A DNA stretch of 64,000 bases. It comes from Pseudoruminococcus massiliensis. GTDB taxonomy: Bacteria > Bacillota > Clostridia > Oscillospirales > Acutalibacteraceae. The DNA lies in assembly GCF_900291955.1 (NCBI RefSeq), contig NZ_OLMR01000008.1:1-64000 (forward strand), in the 5' to 3' direction. Positions 33,071-43,620 of this stretch are shown piece by piece (within the stretch, counting starts at the first letter, position 1; each line of letters begins with the position of its first letter). The notes beneath the pieces were generated by a model, which was not told where the DNA came from, searched no databases, and worked only from the letters and a program-made list of their open reading frames with translations. Both the position numbers and the translations under genes were made by a program.

Positions 33071-35767
33071 ATGAAAAATACAATTTTAAAAAAAGGACAA
33101 AATCCAATCGTTTTGGAAGAATTAAAACTTTCTGCTTCAGAACCTAATTTACTTCAAACAGCAATATTTTATTTGCTCTTTTTGATGTTAGGTGTAGGCT
33201 CATCACTTGGTTGCCTTTATTCATCATTTGCAATTCCAATAGCACTGCCTGTAATTGTTTTGTTTTTTATTATTTTTTCTTGTATTTTTACAGGAATTTA
33301 TCTTATGAAACGGAAAAACTTATGGTTTATTATAGGAAGTGCAATACTTGGAGCTTTATTTTATCTTATATTTCAGGATTCGATATATCGTGGCTTTCTT
33401 ATAGAAGTGAAATATATTTTAGAAGCATTTCGTTCAAAGGGTTCAGGCGTATCGTTTCCAAGAGGTTGGAATGATTTAATTAAGGGTGCAAATTATGAAT
33501 TAGATTCTACTATCTTTTTGTTATTTTTAATGTATATATTTATTTTTCTTGAAGCATGGGCAATCATTAAAAGGAGAAACTTCTTTCTTGCTACATTTGT
33601 AACATTACCATTTATAATTGCACCTATATTAGTACCTCTCACACCATCATATTTTGCAGTAGCACTTTTATTTGCATTTTATGGAATGTCAATGTTTCTT
33701 TCTCCTACTATTGGCGGAAACAAAGTCTTCAAAAGAGGTCTAAAAGGTTATCACATCTCATCACCTTCCGCCGCACAACCCATTGCATTTGTAGCATTAC
33801 CGATATTATTATCAATAATGCTTGTTATATCATTAATTTTCCCTCAATCAGCATTTCACCGCTCAGAATTTCTCGATTCTGTCAGATTAAGCCTTGTAAA
33901 CGGCTTTGATAGTACAGAAATCTCACGATATTTAAATTCAAAATTTGGAGGAGACACAAGCTCTATCAACTTTAATGATGTCGGAGATATAAGCTTTAAA
34001 AATAAGCCTGTTTTAAGGCTTACTCTTACCAATGGTGCGGAATTGAGAAAAGAAAATATACCTCATGATGAATATATAAAGAGTTATATTGGAAGTGTTT
34101 ATAGCAAAAGTGGCTGGGGACTGCTTTCAAACAACAAATCAGCAGAAGTTAAAAATATTATTGGCAATAACAGTACACAGCAAATTTTTGATAATGTAAA
34201 TAAAATATTTGGAATTTCAGAAAATTCAACTACATTTTCTGTTGTAGCAGAATGGTGCAACGGAGGAAATCCAAGACTTATTTATACGCCATATAATCTA
34301 ATTGATATAGAACCAAAAGACGAAATTTCATATATTGATGACGGTTATATAACAGCAAAAAATGAACAAAGAGGTCTTGATAAATATTCTTATAGTGCAT
34401 ATTCATCAACAAGCTTTTTAAATTTTTCTCTTGATGATTTAGTGCAAACAATGTATAAGCTTAATAGCTATTATGTATTAGATGATTATTTTGATGGAGT
34501 AGCTGTTGAAGATGGAACACTAAAAGTAGATAGAGAAACTGGTGAAATCACCTTCATAGATGAAAACGGAAATGTATATACAACAAACGAAAAAATCAAT
34601 CTTGACGAATACTATTCAAGAAATAAATATATAGACTCAGATGCAGATACACGAACTCTTGTTTCTGAATTATATAATTCTGGCAACATAGATATAAATG
34701 ATTTTAATTATCTTAATATGTTGATAGATTATGATAAGTTTGTCAATGAAAATTACACACAGCTTCCTGAAAATACAAAAAGCTTTCTCCAGAAATTTAT
34801 AAAAGATAAAAATATCAATACAAGCTCTATGGATAATACAATAATTGATGTTATGAGTCTTTTAGTAGGTTCAAATGAATATAAGTACACTCTTTCACCA
34901 GGAAAAACTCCTGATGGAGAAGATTTTGTTGAATATTTCTTAAGCAAAAATAAAAAAGGTTATTGTAGGCATTTTGCCTCATCAGCAGTTCTATTACTTC
35001 GTGCGGCAGGAATACCTGCAAGATACGCAGAGGGCTTTAAATTTAACACTGCAAAGCTCACAAATATCGGTTCTATCGAAATGCTCGATTCAGATGCCCA
35101 CGCATGGGTAGAAGTTTATTACTCAGGAACAGGCTGGAAAGCATTAGACTTTACCCCCTCAGATTCGCTTCGCAGTGAAAGCAGTATAGAAGATAGTTCT
35201 GATAGCAGTACTGAAAGCTCGAAAAGTATGGTAGAAAGCAGTAATAAAAAACACTCTGAAGCATCACCATCTGATACATCTTCTGAACAAACTTCTGCAA
35301 GCACTCAATCTAATACAAGCTCTACCCCAGTGATAGTATATATATTGTTTATTCCAATGTGTGCTACAATAGTATTTGCTACACTTTGGATAAATAGATT
35401 TATAAGGGTAAAAAAGCGAAAGAAAATATTTAGTGATAAGAATAAAAATAAGGCTTTACTCGCTATTTATTCATATATAGTTCAGCTTTTACTATATAAA
35501 GTTCAAATTGATGAAAATAATTCAATATATGATAATATCAAGCAACTTATAGAAAAGGGAGATACTCCACAAGAAAAGAAAAAGTGGTATGAGCTTTTCT
35601 TTAAAGAAATTTATCCAATAGCAGAAAAAGCAAAATTCAGTGGCAAACCTATATCATCTGAAGAACTTTCGCTTTTCCTGAAATATTCGCAGGAAATTCA
35701 TGATACGGTTATGAATAGCTTGAATTTCTTTCAAAGACTTGTTGCAAAGTATATGGATATACTTTAA
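33071..35767 (+). CDS. TgpA-like membrane transglutaminase domain protein
   Basis: The 898-residue protein has an N-terminal block of about six transmembrane helices (~30-265) and a long extracellular region. It contains a transglutaminase-core domain with Cys in KGYCRHFASSAVLLLRAAG, His in DAHAWVEVYY and Asp in LDFTPSD, the complete triad. A Ser-rich linker and a further helix (VIVYILFIPMCATIVFATLW) lead to a cytoplasmic DUF4129-like tail. It is the third member of the moxR-DUF58-transglutaminase set. Probably a protease or transamidase acting at the envelope; the substrate is unknown. Confidence 0.9.
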   Translation: MKNTILKKGQNPIVLEELKLSASEPNLLQTAIFYLLFLMLGVGSSLGCLYSSFAIPIALPVIVLFFIIFSCIFTGIYLMKRKNLWFIIGSAILGALFYLIFQDSIYRGFLIEVKYILEAFRSKGSGVSFPRGWNDLIKGANYELDSTIFLLFLMYIFIFLEAWAIIKRRNFFLATFVTLPFIIAPILVPLTPSYFAVALLFAFYGMSMFLSPTIGGNKVFKRGLKGYHISSPSAAQPIAFVALPILLSIMLVISLIFPQSAFHRSEFLDSVRLSLVNGFDSTEISRYLNSKFGGDTSSINFNDVGDISFKNKPVLRLTLTNGAELRKENIPHDEYIKSYIGSVYSKSGWGLLSNNKSAEVKNIIGNNSTQQIFDNVNKIFGISENSTTFSVVAEWCNGGNPRLIYTPYNLIDIEPKDEISYIDDGYITAKNEQRGLDKYSYSAYSSTSFLNFSLDDLVQTMYKLNSYYVLDDYFDGVAVEDGTLKVDRETGEITFIDENGNVYTTNEKINLDEYYSRNKYIDSDADTRTLVSELYNSGNIDINDFNYLNMLIDYDKFVNENYTQLPENTKSFLQKFIKDKNINTSSMDNTIIDVMSLLVGSNEYKYTLSPGKTPDGEDFVEYFLSKNKKGYCRHFASSAVLLLRAAGIPARYAEGFKFNTAKLTNIGSIEMLDSDAHAWVEVYYSGTGWKALDFTPSDSLRSESSIEDSSDSSTESSKSMVESSNKKHSEASPSDTSSEQTSASTQSNTSSTPVIVYILFIPMCATIVFATLWINRFIRVKKRKKIFSDKNKNKALLAIYSYIVQLLLYKVQIDENNSIYDNIKQLIEKGDTPQEKKKWYELFFKEIYPIAEKAKFSGKPISSEELSLFLKYSQEIHDTVMNSLNFFQRLVAKYMDIL

Positions 35768-35808
35768 TTATGACTATCTACAATTTTTGCAAATTTAAAA
35801 ATTTATGC

Positions 35809-35837
35809 TTGACATTTTATTTTAGTTGTGCTATTAT
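35809..35837 (+). promoter_or_regulatory. promoter of tRNA-Arg
   Basis: -35 TTGACA (35809-35814), 17-nt spacer, -10 TATTAT (35832-35837). The mature tRNA begins 30 nt later after an inverted repeat GCGGTT/AACCGC that may be part of the precursor. Confidence 0.8.
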
Positions 35838-35866
35838 AAATGAGCGGTTTGGAAAGAACCGCAAAT

Positions 35867-35943
35867 GCGCCAGTAGCTCAGCTGGATAGAGTGTTTGGCT
35901 ACGAACCAAAAGGTCGGGGGTTCGAGTCCCTCCTGGCGCGCCA
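35867..35943 (+). tRNA. tRNA-Arg (anticodon ACG)
   Basis: The 77-nt gene folds as a cloverleaf: acceptor GCGCCAG/CTGGCGC, D arm GCTC...GAGT, anticodon stem TTTGG/CCAAA with loop CTACGAA giving anticodon ACG, T arm GGGGG/CCCTC with TTCGAGT, and an encoded GCCA end. It should read CGN codons after A34 deamination to inosine. Confidence 0.96.
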
Positions 35944-35952
35944 AGCTAAAAA

Positions 35953-35981
35953 GTCCGTTACTTCGGTAACGGGCTTTTTGT
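35953..35981 (+). terminator. terminator of tRNA-Arg
   Basis: GTCCGTTAC and GTAACGGGC form a 9-bp stem (one G-U) with a short TTCG-type loop and TTTTT. It starts 9 nt after the tRNA. I see no gene in 35982-36130. Confidence 0.85.
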
Positions 35982-36135
35982 GATTTTATAAAAGAAGTTA
36001 AAGAAAAAAAGAACTTATTAAAATGTACACCTACTACTCCCTCATCTTGGAATCTCATTCCATTTTTTGAATTCATTATAAACTAAATTTATATAAAATT
36101 CAAAGTTTGTATTCTTTGTTAAATACAATTATTTC

Positions 36136-36164
36136 TTGCCTTGCAATAGGATTTCGGATATAAT
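36136..36164 (+). promoter_or_regulatory. promoter of ligA
   Basis: -35 TTGCCT (36136-36141), 17-nt spacer, -10 TATAAT (36159-36164). It leaves a ~160-nt untranslated leader before the ligA TTG start. Confidence 0.7.
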
Positions 36165-36170
36165 CATATA

Positions 36171-38331
<2,161 letters not shown>

Positions 38332-38345
38332 AAGGAGAATTTTTT

Positions 38346-39002
38346 ATGAGCGAAACACTTTCAAAAGAAGCCACTCAGCTTTTGTATCAATATTTTGATG
38401 CCGCAGCAAATCTATATGGTGTAATTCCACTTCGCACCCTGCTTAGAATATACAATAGTCAAAATGAGCCTATCTCTGAGGACGATTTCGTAAAATTCGT
38501 TGAAAGCATTTATCTTGATATTAAATGCTATTCAATCTTCGCAACAGATGAATTATTCCCTAATCCTCCTAAGATAAAAACTATTGATAAAAATTTAGTT
38601 GCCGAAAATCTTTGTCTTGGTAACTGCGATGAATATTTTGATATGATTGAGTTACAAAAAGGAAAACCATATTATATTCCCGATAAAAAACAACTCTTGA
38701 AATATGCTAATGATGGATATTTTGAAAAAACTCTTGAATTTATCAGCCTTAGAGCATTTCTTAGAAATCTGCCTAATCTCGAAAAAGAAGAAGCTGATAT
38801 TCTTGCAGATGATATTCAGCTAATCATTTCAATTGAAAAAGGAAGTCTTACACTTGCTATCCAAAGAGCAGCTCAATTTGGCTTAGACTTTGACAATGCA
38901 AGTATTCGTTCTGAATTTTCAAAATTATGTAATGATTTATGTAATCATACAAGAATGAATATGCACTGCGGGCATACACCTGCTGAACTATACAATATAT
39001 AA
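38346..39002 (+). CDS. hypothetical protein (218 aa) downstream of ligA
   Basis: A soluble, mostly helical, acidic protein without signal peptide or membrane segment. AAAGGAG lies upstream of its ATG, and the 15-nt gap to ligA makes cotranscription likely. The middle contains a short Cys-bearing motif (LCLGNCDEYFDMIEL) and the end has LCNDLCNHTRMNMHCGHTP, where His and Cys could bind metal. It resembles SEC-C-type tail proteins only loosely. Function unknown. Confidence 0.7.
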   Translation: MSETLSKEATQLLYQYFDAAANLYGVIPLRTLLRIYNSQNEPISEDDFVKFVESIYLDIKCYSIFATDELFPNPPKIKTIDKNLVAENLCLGNCDEYFDMIELQKGKPYYIPDKKQLLKYANDGYFEKTLEFISLRAFLRNLPNLEKEEADILADDIQLIISIEKGSLTLAIQRAAQFGLDFDNASIRSEFSKLCNDLCNHTRMNMHCGHTPAELYNI

Positions 39003-39024
39003 GATTATATATAATTAAAAAGCT

Positions 39025-39062
39025 TAGTCGCTGCTCATAATTGTTGAGTAGCGACTTTTTAA
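39025..39062 (+). terminator. terminator of the ligA unit
   Basis: AGTCGCTGCTCA and TGAGTAGCGACT form a 12-bp stem with a 7-nt loop, followed by TTTTTAATTTA. Confidence 0.9.
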
Positions 39063-39318
39063 TTTATTAAATGCAAGTTTGATAAATTAAAGGTTTCACT
39101 TAGTATTTATTTTTTGGAAAGCCCTTGAAAATATATCTTGATTAAAGCTTTGAATTTTAGCCTCAACTATTTTGCAAAATAGCTAAGTTTATTAAATTAT
39201 ATATTGTATTTTTGAATTTTATTTCATTTAATCTTTCATTTTTAGTTTTGATTTTGAACATTATTCTTCTACTATTTTAAAAGTTTCTTACATATATGGT
39301 ATAAATTTGCGTAAAGCA

Positions 39319-39347
39319 TTGACAAATTAAACATTTTGACGGATAAT
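39319..39347 (+). promoter_or_regulatory. promoter of the aconitase-isocitrate dehydrogenase operon
   Basis: -35 TTGACA (39319-39324), 17-nt spacer, -10 GATAAT (39342-39347). The start codon of the aconitase lies 74 nt downstream. The preceding ~250 nt (39063-39318) are AT-rich with no structure I can support. Confidence 0.65.
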
Positions 39348-39420
39348 ATTAAGTGAATTTTATATGTGTAGAAAATTCATTTTGAGTTTTTACACTAAAT
39401 CTTTACAAGGGGGATTAACC

Positions 39421-41352
39421 ATGGGTTATACACTCGCACAAAAAATTATTAAAGAACACATTCTTAGTGGCGAAATGACTGTCGGCTCTGAAATTGGTCT
39501 TAAAATCGACCAAACTCTTACTCAAGACGCAACAGGTACAATGGCTTATCTTGAATTTGAGGCTATTGGTATTCCAAGAGTTAAGACAGAAAAGAGCGTT
39601 GCTTATATCGACCATAATACTCTTCAGACTGGCTTTGAAAATGCTGATGACCACCGTTTCATTCAGTCTGTTGCAAAGAAGCACGGTATCTACTATTCTC
39701 GTCCTGGTAACGGTATCTGCCATCAGGTTCATCTCGAGCGTTTCGGCAAGCCTGGCAAGACTCTTATAGGCTCTGATAGCCATACTCCAACAGGCGGCGG
39801 TATAGGTATGCTTGCTATGGGTGCGGGTGGTCTTGATGTTGCCGTTGCTATGGGTGGCGGTGCTTACTACATCTCTATGCCTAAGATGGTTAGAATCAAT
39901 CTCACTGGCAAGCTTCAGCCATGGGTTGCTGCTAAGGATATTATTCTTGAAGTTCTAAAGATTATGTCTGTTAAGGGTGGTGTAGGTAAGATTATCGAAT
40001 ACGGCGGTGAGGGCGTTAAAACTCTTACAGTTCCTGAAAGAGCTACTATCACAAATATGGGTGCTGAGCTTGGTGCTACTACTTCTATCTTCCCTTCTGA
40101 CGAAATTACAAGAGAATTTATGAAGGCCCAAGATCGTGAAGAGGATTGGATTGAGCTTCAGCCTGATGCTGACGCTTTTTATGATGAGGTTATCAATATC
40201 GACCTTTCAGCACTCGTTCCTATGGCTGCATGTCCACATAGCCCTGACAATGTTAAGTCTATTGAGGAAATCGGCCCACAAAAGATTGACCAAGTTCTTA
40301 TTGGCTCATGCACAAACTCATCTTATCTCGACCTTATGAGAGTTGCTCATATAATGAAGGGCAAGACTGTTCACCCTGATGTAAGCTTTGGTATCGCTCC
40401 TGGCTCTAAGCAGGTTTATAATATGCTCGCAAGAAATGGTGCTTTGGCTGACCTTATCGAGGCTGGTGCAAGAATTCTTGAGTGTGCTTGCGGTCCTTGC
40501 ATAGGTATGGGACAATCCCCTAATTCTAAGGGTATTTCTCTCCGTACATTCAACAGAAACTTTGAAGGCCGTTCTGGTACTGCTGATGGCCAGATTTATC
40601 TTGTCAGCCCAGAAACTGCTGCTGTTTCTGCTATTGCAGGTGTATTCACAGACCCAAGAACTCTTGGTGACGCTATCGACATCAAGCTTCCTGAAAAGTT
40701 TGAAATCAACGATAATATGGTTGTTGCTCCAGAGCCAGAAGAAACTATGGACACTGTTGAAATTCTTCGTGGTCCTAACATCAAGCCTTTCCCACAGACT
40801 TCTCCACTTGAAGATTCTATTGATGTTCCTTGCTCACTCAAGGTTGGCGATAACATCACAACAGACCACATTATGCCTGCTGGTGCTAAGATTCTTCCTC
40901 TCCGTTCAAATATTCCTGCTATTTCACAATACTGCTTCACAGTATGCGATAAAGAATTCCCTAAGAGAGCTTTAGAGCTCGGCGGAAGCATCATTGTTGG
41001 TGGAGTAAACTATGGACAAGGTTCTTCAAGAGAACACGCCGCTCTTGCTCCTCTTTATCTTGGAGTTAAGGCTGTTTTGGTTAAGTCCTTCGCAAGAATT
41101 CACCGCTCTAACCTCATCAATGCAGGTATTCTCCCACTTACATTCGTAAATGAAGCTGATTATGATTCTATCAGCGAGGGCGACGAGCTTGCTATTCCTG
41201 ATGTTAAGAAGCTTATTATGAACGGCAGTGAACTTACTGTTATCAATAAGACAACAGGTAAGGAAATCCCTGTACTTTGCGAGCTTTCAGACCGTACAAG
41301 AGATATTATTCTTGCTGGCGGACTTCTTAACTATACTAAGGAAAATTCTTAA
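39421..41352 (+). CDS. aconitate hydratase
   Basis: Isomerises citrate to isocitrate through a [4Fe-4S] cluster. The protein of 643 residues (start ATG 39421 with AAGGGGG upstream; the longer frame from 39364 has no ribosome binding site) has cluster ligands C297 in GSCTNSS, and C357 and C360 in CACGPC. Substrate-binding GSDSHTPTGGG lies at the N-terminus, and the swivel domain contains GGVNYGQGSSREHAAL. It is the mitochondrial-like/short bacterial aconitase form. It forms an operon with icd after 40 nt, giving the oxidative branch toward 2-oxoglutarate and glutamate. No citrate synthase gene is in the window. Confidence 0.95.
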   Translation: MGYTLAQKIIKEHILSGEMTVGSEIGLKIDQTLTQDATGTMAYLEFEAIGIPRVKTEKSVAYIDHNTLQTGFENADDHRFIQSVAKKHGIYYSRPGNGICHQVHLERFGKPGKTLIGSDSHTPTGGGIGMLAMGAGGLDVAVAMGGGAYYISMPKMVRINLTGKLQPWVAAKDIILEVLKIMSVKGGVGKIIEYGGEGVKTLTVPERATITNMGAELGATTSIFPSDEITREFMKAQDREEDWIELQPDADAFYDEVINIDLSALVPMAACPHSPDNVKSIEEIGPQKIDQVLIGSCTNSSYLDLMRVAHIMKGKTVHPDVSFGIAPGSKQVYNMLARNGALADLIEAGARILECACGPCIGMGQSPNSKGISLRTFNRNFEGRSGTADGQIYLVSPETAAVSAIAGVFTDPRTLGDAIDIKLPEKFEINDNMVVAPEPEETMDTVEILRGPNIKPFPQTSPLEDSIDVPCSLKVGDNITTDHIMPAGAKILPLRSNIPAISQYCFTVCDKEFPKRALELGGSIIVGGVNYGQGSSREHAALAPLYLGVKAVLVKSFARIHRSNLINAGILPLTFVNEADYDSISEGDELAIPDVKKLIMNGSELTVINKTTGKEIPVLCELSDRTRDIILAGGLLNYTKENS

Positions 41353-41395
41353 TGTTCCACACATAATACCCGCTTAATATAAGAAAGGAATGATA

Positions 41396-42610
41396 ATGAT
41401 GACAAAGATTCAGATGAAAACACCTTTAGTCGAGATGGACGGCGATGAAATGACCCGAATCATCTGGAAGATGATTAAGGATATTCTTCTCCTCCCTTAT
41501 ATCGACCTCAAGACTGAATATTATGACCTCGGACTTGAGCATAGAGAGGCTACTAAGGACCAAGTTACTTTTGATTCCGCAGAAGCTACTAAAAAATATG
41601 GCGTTGCTGTAAAGTGTGCTACTATTACTCCTAACGCAGAAAGAGTTAAAGAATACAACCTCACTGAAATGTGGAAATCACCTAATGGTACTATTCGTGC
41701 AATTCTTGATGGTACAGTTTTCAGAACTCCTATTCTCGTTAAGGGTATCACACCATTTATTCCAAGCTGGAAAAAGCCTATTACTATTGCTCGTCACGCT
41801 TATGGCGATGTTTATAAGAATACTGAAATGGTTGTTCCTGCTGACTGCAAGGCTGAGCTTGTTGTAACAGACGCAAACGGTGTTGAAACTCGTTCACTTA
41901 TCCACGATTTCAAAACTCCTGGTATTATTCAAGGTCTTCACAATCTCGATAAAAGTATCAGCAGCTTTGCAAGAGCTTGTTTCAACTTTGCTCTCGACCA
42001 AAAGAAAGATATTTGGTTTGCTACTAAGGATACTATTTCTAAGAAATATGACCACCGTTTTAAGGATATTTTCAACGAAATATTTGAGGCTGAATATAAG
42101 GATAAATTCAAAGAGGCTGGTATCGAATATTTCTATACTTTGATTGATGACGCTGTTGCAAGAGTTGTTCGTTCAGAGGGTGGATATATCTGGGCTTGCA
42201 AAAACTATGATGGTGATGTTATGTCCGATATGGTTGCTACTGCTTTCGGTTCACTCGCAATGATGACCTCTGTTCTTGTTTCTCCTGATGGCGTTTATGA
42301 GTATGAAGCTGCACACGGAACTGTTCAGCGTCATTACTATAAACATCTCAAGGGTGAAAAGACTTCTACAAACTCTATGGCAACTCTCTTTGCTTGGACT
42401 GGTGCTTTGAGAAAGCGTGGAGAACTTGATAATCTTCCTGAACTTATCGACTTTGCTGATAAGCTTGAAAAGGCTTCTATTGAAACAATTGAAGATGGTG
42501 TTATGACTGGTGACCTTGCTGCTCTCTCAAGCCTTGATAACATCACTAAGGTTGATACAGAAGCGTTCCTTACAGAAATTGCAAAAAGATTAGATAAAAA
42601 AATGGCTTAA
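41396..42610 (+). CDS. icd: NADP-type isocitrate dehydrogenase (eukaryote-like subfamily)
   Basis: Decarboxylates isocitrate to 2-oxoglutarate. The ~404-residue sequence begins [18 protein letters not shown], the pattern of the eukaryote-like homodimeric NADP enzymes. It contains the substrate loop [16 protein letters not shown], the catalytic region [13 protein letters not shown] and [12 protein letters not shown] near the end. Three candidate ATGs (41390, 41396, 41399) follow AAAGGA; spacing favours 41396 or 41399. It is cotranscribed with the aconitase and supplies 2-oxoglutarate and NADPH. Confidence 0.95.
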   Translation: MMTKIQMKTPLVEMDGDEMTRIIWKMIKDILLLPYIDLKTEYYDLGLEHREATKDQVTFDSAEATKKYGVAVKCATITPNAERVKEYNLTEMWKSPNGTIRAILDGTVFRTPILVKGITPFIPSWKKPITIARHAYGDVYKNTEMVVPADCKAELVVTDANGVETRSLIHDFKTPGIIQGLHNLDKSISSFARACFNFALDQKKDIWFATKDTISKKYDHRFKDIFNEIFEAEYKDKFKEAGIEYFYTLIDDAVARVVRSEGGYIWACKNYDGDVMSDMVATAFGSLAMMTSVLVSPDGVYEYEAAHGTVQRHYYKHLKGEKTSTNSMATLFAWTGALRKRGELDNLPELIDFADKLEKASIETIEDGVMTGDLAALSSLDNITKVDTEAFLTEIAKRLDKKMA

Positions 42611-42651
42611 TATAAAAAATCTCTTTTAATCAGTAAAAAATGTGCTATAAT

Positions 42652-42684
42652 AAGGTGTGGGAATTTGTCCCACACCTTATTTTT
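42652..42684 (+). terminator. terminator between icd and rex
   Basis: AAGGTGTGGGA and TCCCACACCTT form a perfect 11-bp stem with a 5-nt loop, followed by ATTTTTT. A TATAAT at 42646-42651 directly in front could act as a -10 for rex, which would place the hairpin at the rex 5' end. Confidence 0.8.
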
Positions 42685-42704
42685 TGGAAGTCGGTGAATA
42701 AAAC

Positions 42705-43367
42705 TTGTCTAAACACGAAAATATATCAGTTCAAGTAATAAATCGTTTGCCAAGATATTACCGTTTTCTTGGTGAATTGCTTGATAAAAATATAACAAGA
42801 ATTTCTTCAAGAGAGCTTTCAGACAGAATGCACTTAACCGCATCACAAATTCGACAGGATTTAAACTGTTTTGGTGGTTTTGGTCAACAGGGATACGGCT
42901 ATTCTGTTCAAGCTCTGCATGATGAAATAGGCCATATCCTTGGCATTGATAATCAATATAGTGCTATAATGATTGGTGCTGGAAATCTCGGAAAGGCTGT
43001 TGCAACACATATGTCTTTTGAAAAACGAGGTTTTAAACTTACAGGTATTTTTGATAGCGATAAAAATAAAATCGGACAGAAAATTCGTGACATAAGCATT
43101 ATGGATACGGAATTTCTTGAAAAGTTCTGTTCAGAAAATCATCCTGATGTTGCAATATTTTGTGTTCCGAAAGCTGCAACACCAGCACTTGCAACTAAAC
43201 TTCATTCATATGGTGTAAAAAACTATTGGAATTTCAGCCATTATGACCTAACACTCGATTTTGATGATATTATTGTACAAAATGTTCATCTCAATGATAG
43301 CCTTATGGTTCTATGCTATATGATAACCGATAGCCGAAACAAAGCTGATGAAAAAACAATTAACTAA
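42705..43367 (+). CDS. rex: redox-sensing repressor Rex
   Basis: Represses fermentation and anaerobic-respiration genes at low NADH/NAD ratio. The 220 residues start with a winged helix (RLPRYYRFLGELLDKNITRI, SSRELSDRMHLTASQIRQDL) followed by the Rossmann domain with GAGNLGKAV, GIFDSDKNKIG and IFCVPKAATP. The start is TTG 42705; no ATG fits the conserved N-terminus. It stands behind the aconitase-icd operon, separated by a terminator. I did not find a clear TTGTTAA-N4-TTAACAA Rex box in the window. Confidence 0.95.
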   Translation: MSKHENISVQVINRLPRYYRFLGELLDKNITRISSRELSDRMHLTASQIRQDLNCFGGFGQQGYGYSVQALHDEIGHILGIDNQYSAIMIGAGNLGKAVATHMSFEKRGFKLTGIFDSDKNKIGQKIRDISIMDTEFLEKFCSENHPDVAIFCVPKAATPALATKLHSYGVKNYWNFSHYDLTLDFDDIIVQNVHLNDSLMVLCYMITDSRNKADEKTIN

Positions 43368-43496
43368 ACAACATATATTAGTTCATTCTATCTTTCTATG
43401 GGCTATAAAACATAAAGTATTCTACTTTTTCCTTGCCTCCTTAATTCTGTTATTTCGTTTTCATAAACGCTTATATGTTGATAACTTCTTGGCATT

Positions 43497-43541
43497 AAAA
43501 ATCCCTCCTGATGTATATTCTACATCAAGAGGGATTTTTTC
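43497..43541. terminator. bidirectional terminator between rex and the pullulanase gene
   Basis: AAATCCCTC(C)TGATGTA and TACATCA(A)GAGGGATTT form a ~15-bp stem with a 5-nt loop and T-runs on both strands. It lies between converging genes and can serve both. Confidence 0.9.
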
Positions 43542-43620
43542 TATTGTCCTTTTTTACAGACTTGTTCAAATCTGTTTCATAGCTTTTTACTTTATAGATT
43601 TATTGAATTGTCAAAATCAA

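Noticed and set aside
39061-42704. A Rex operator near aconitase, icd or rex
   Set aside because: I found no TTGTTAA-N4-TTAACAA-like palindrome in these upstream regions.
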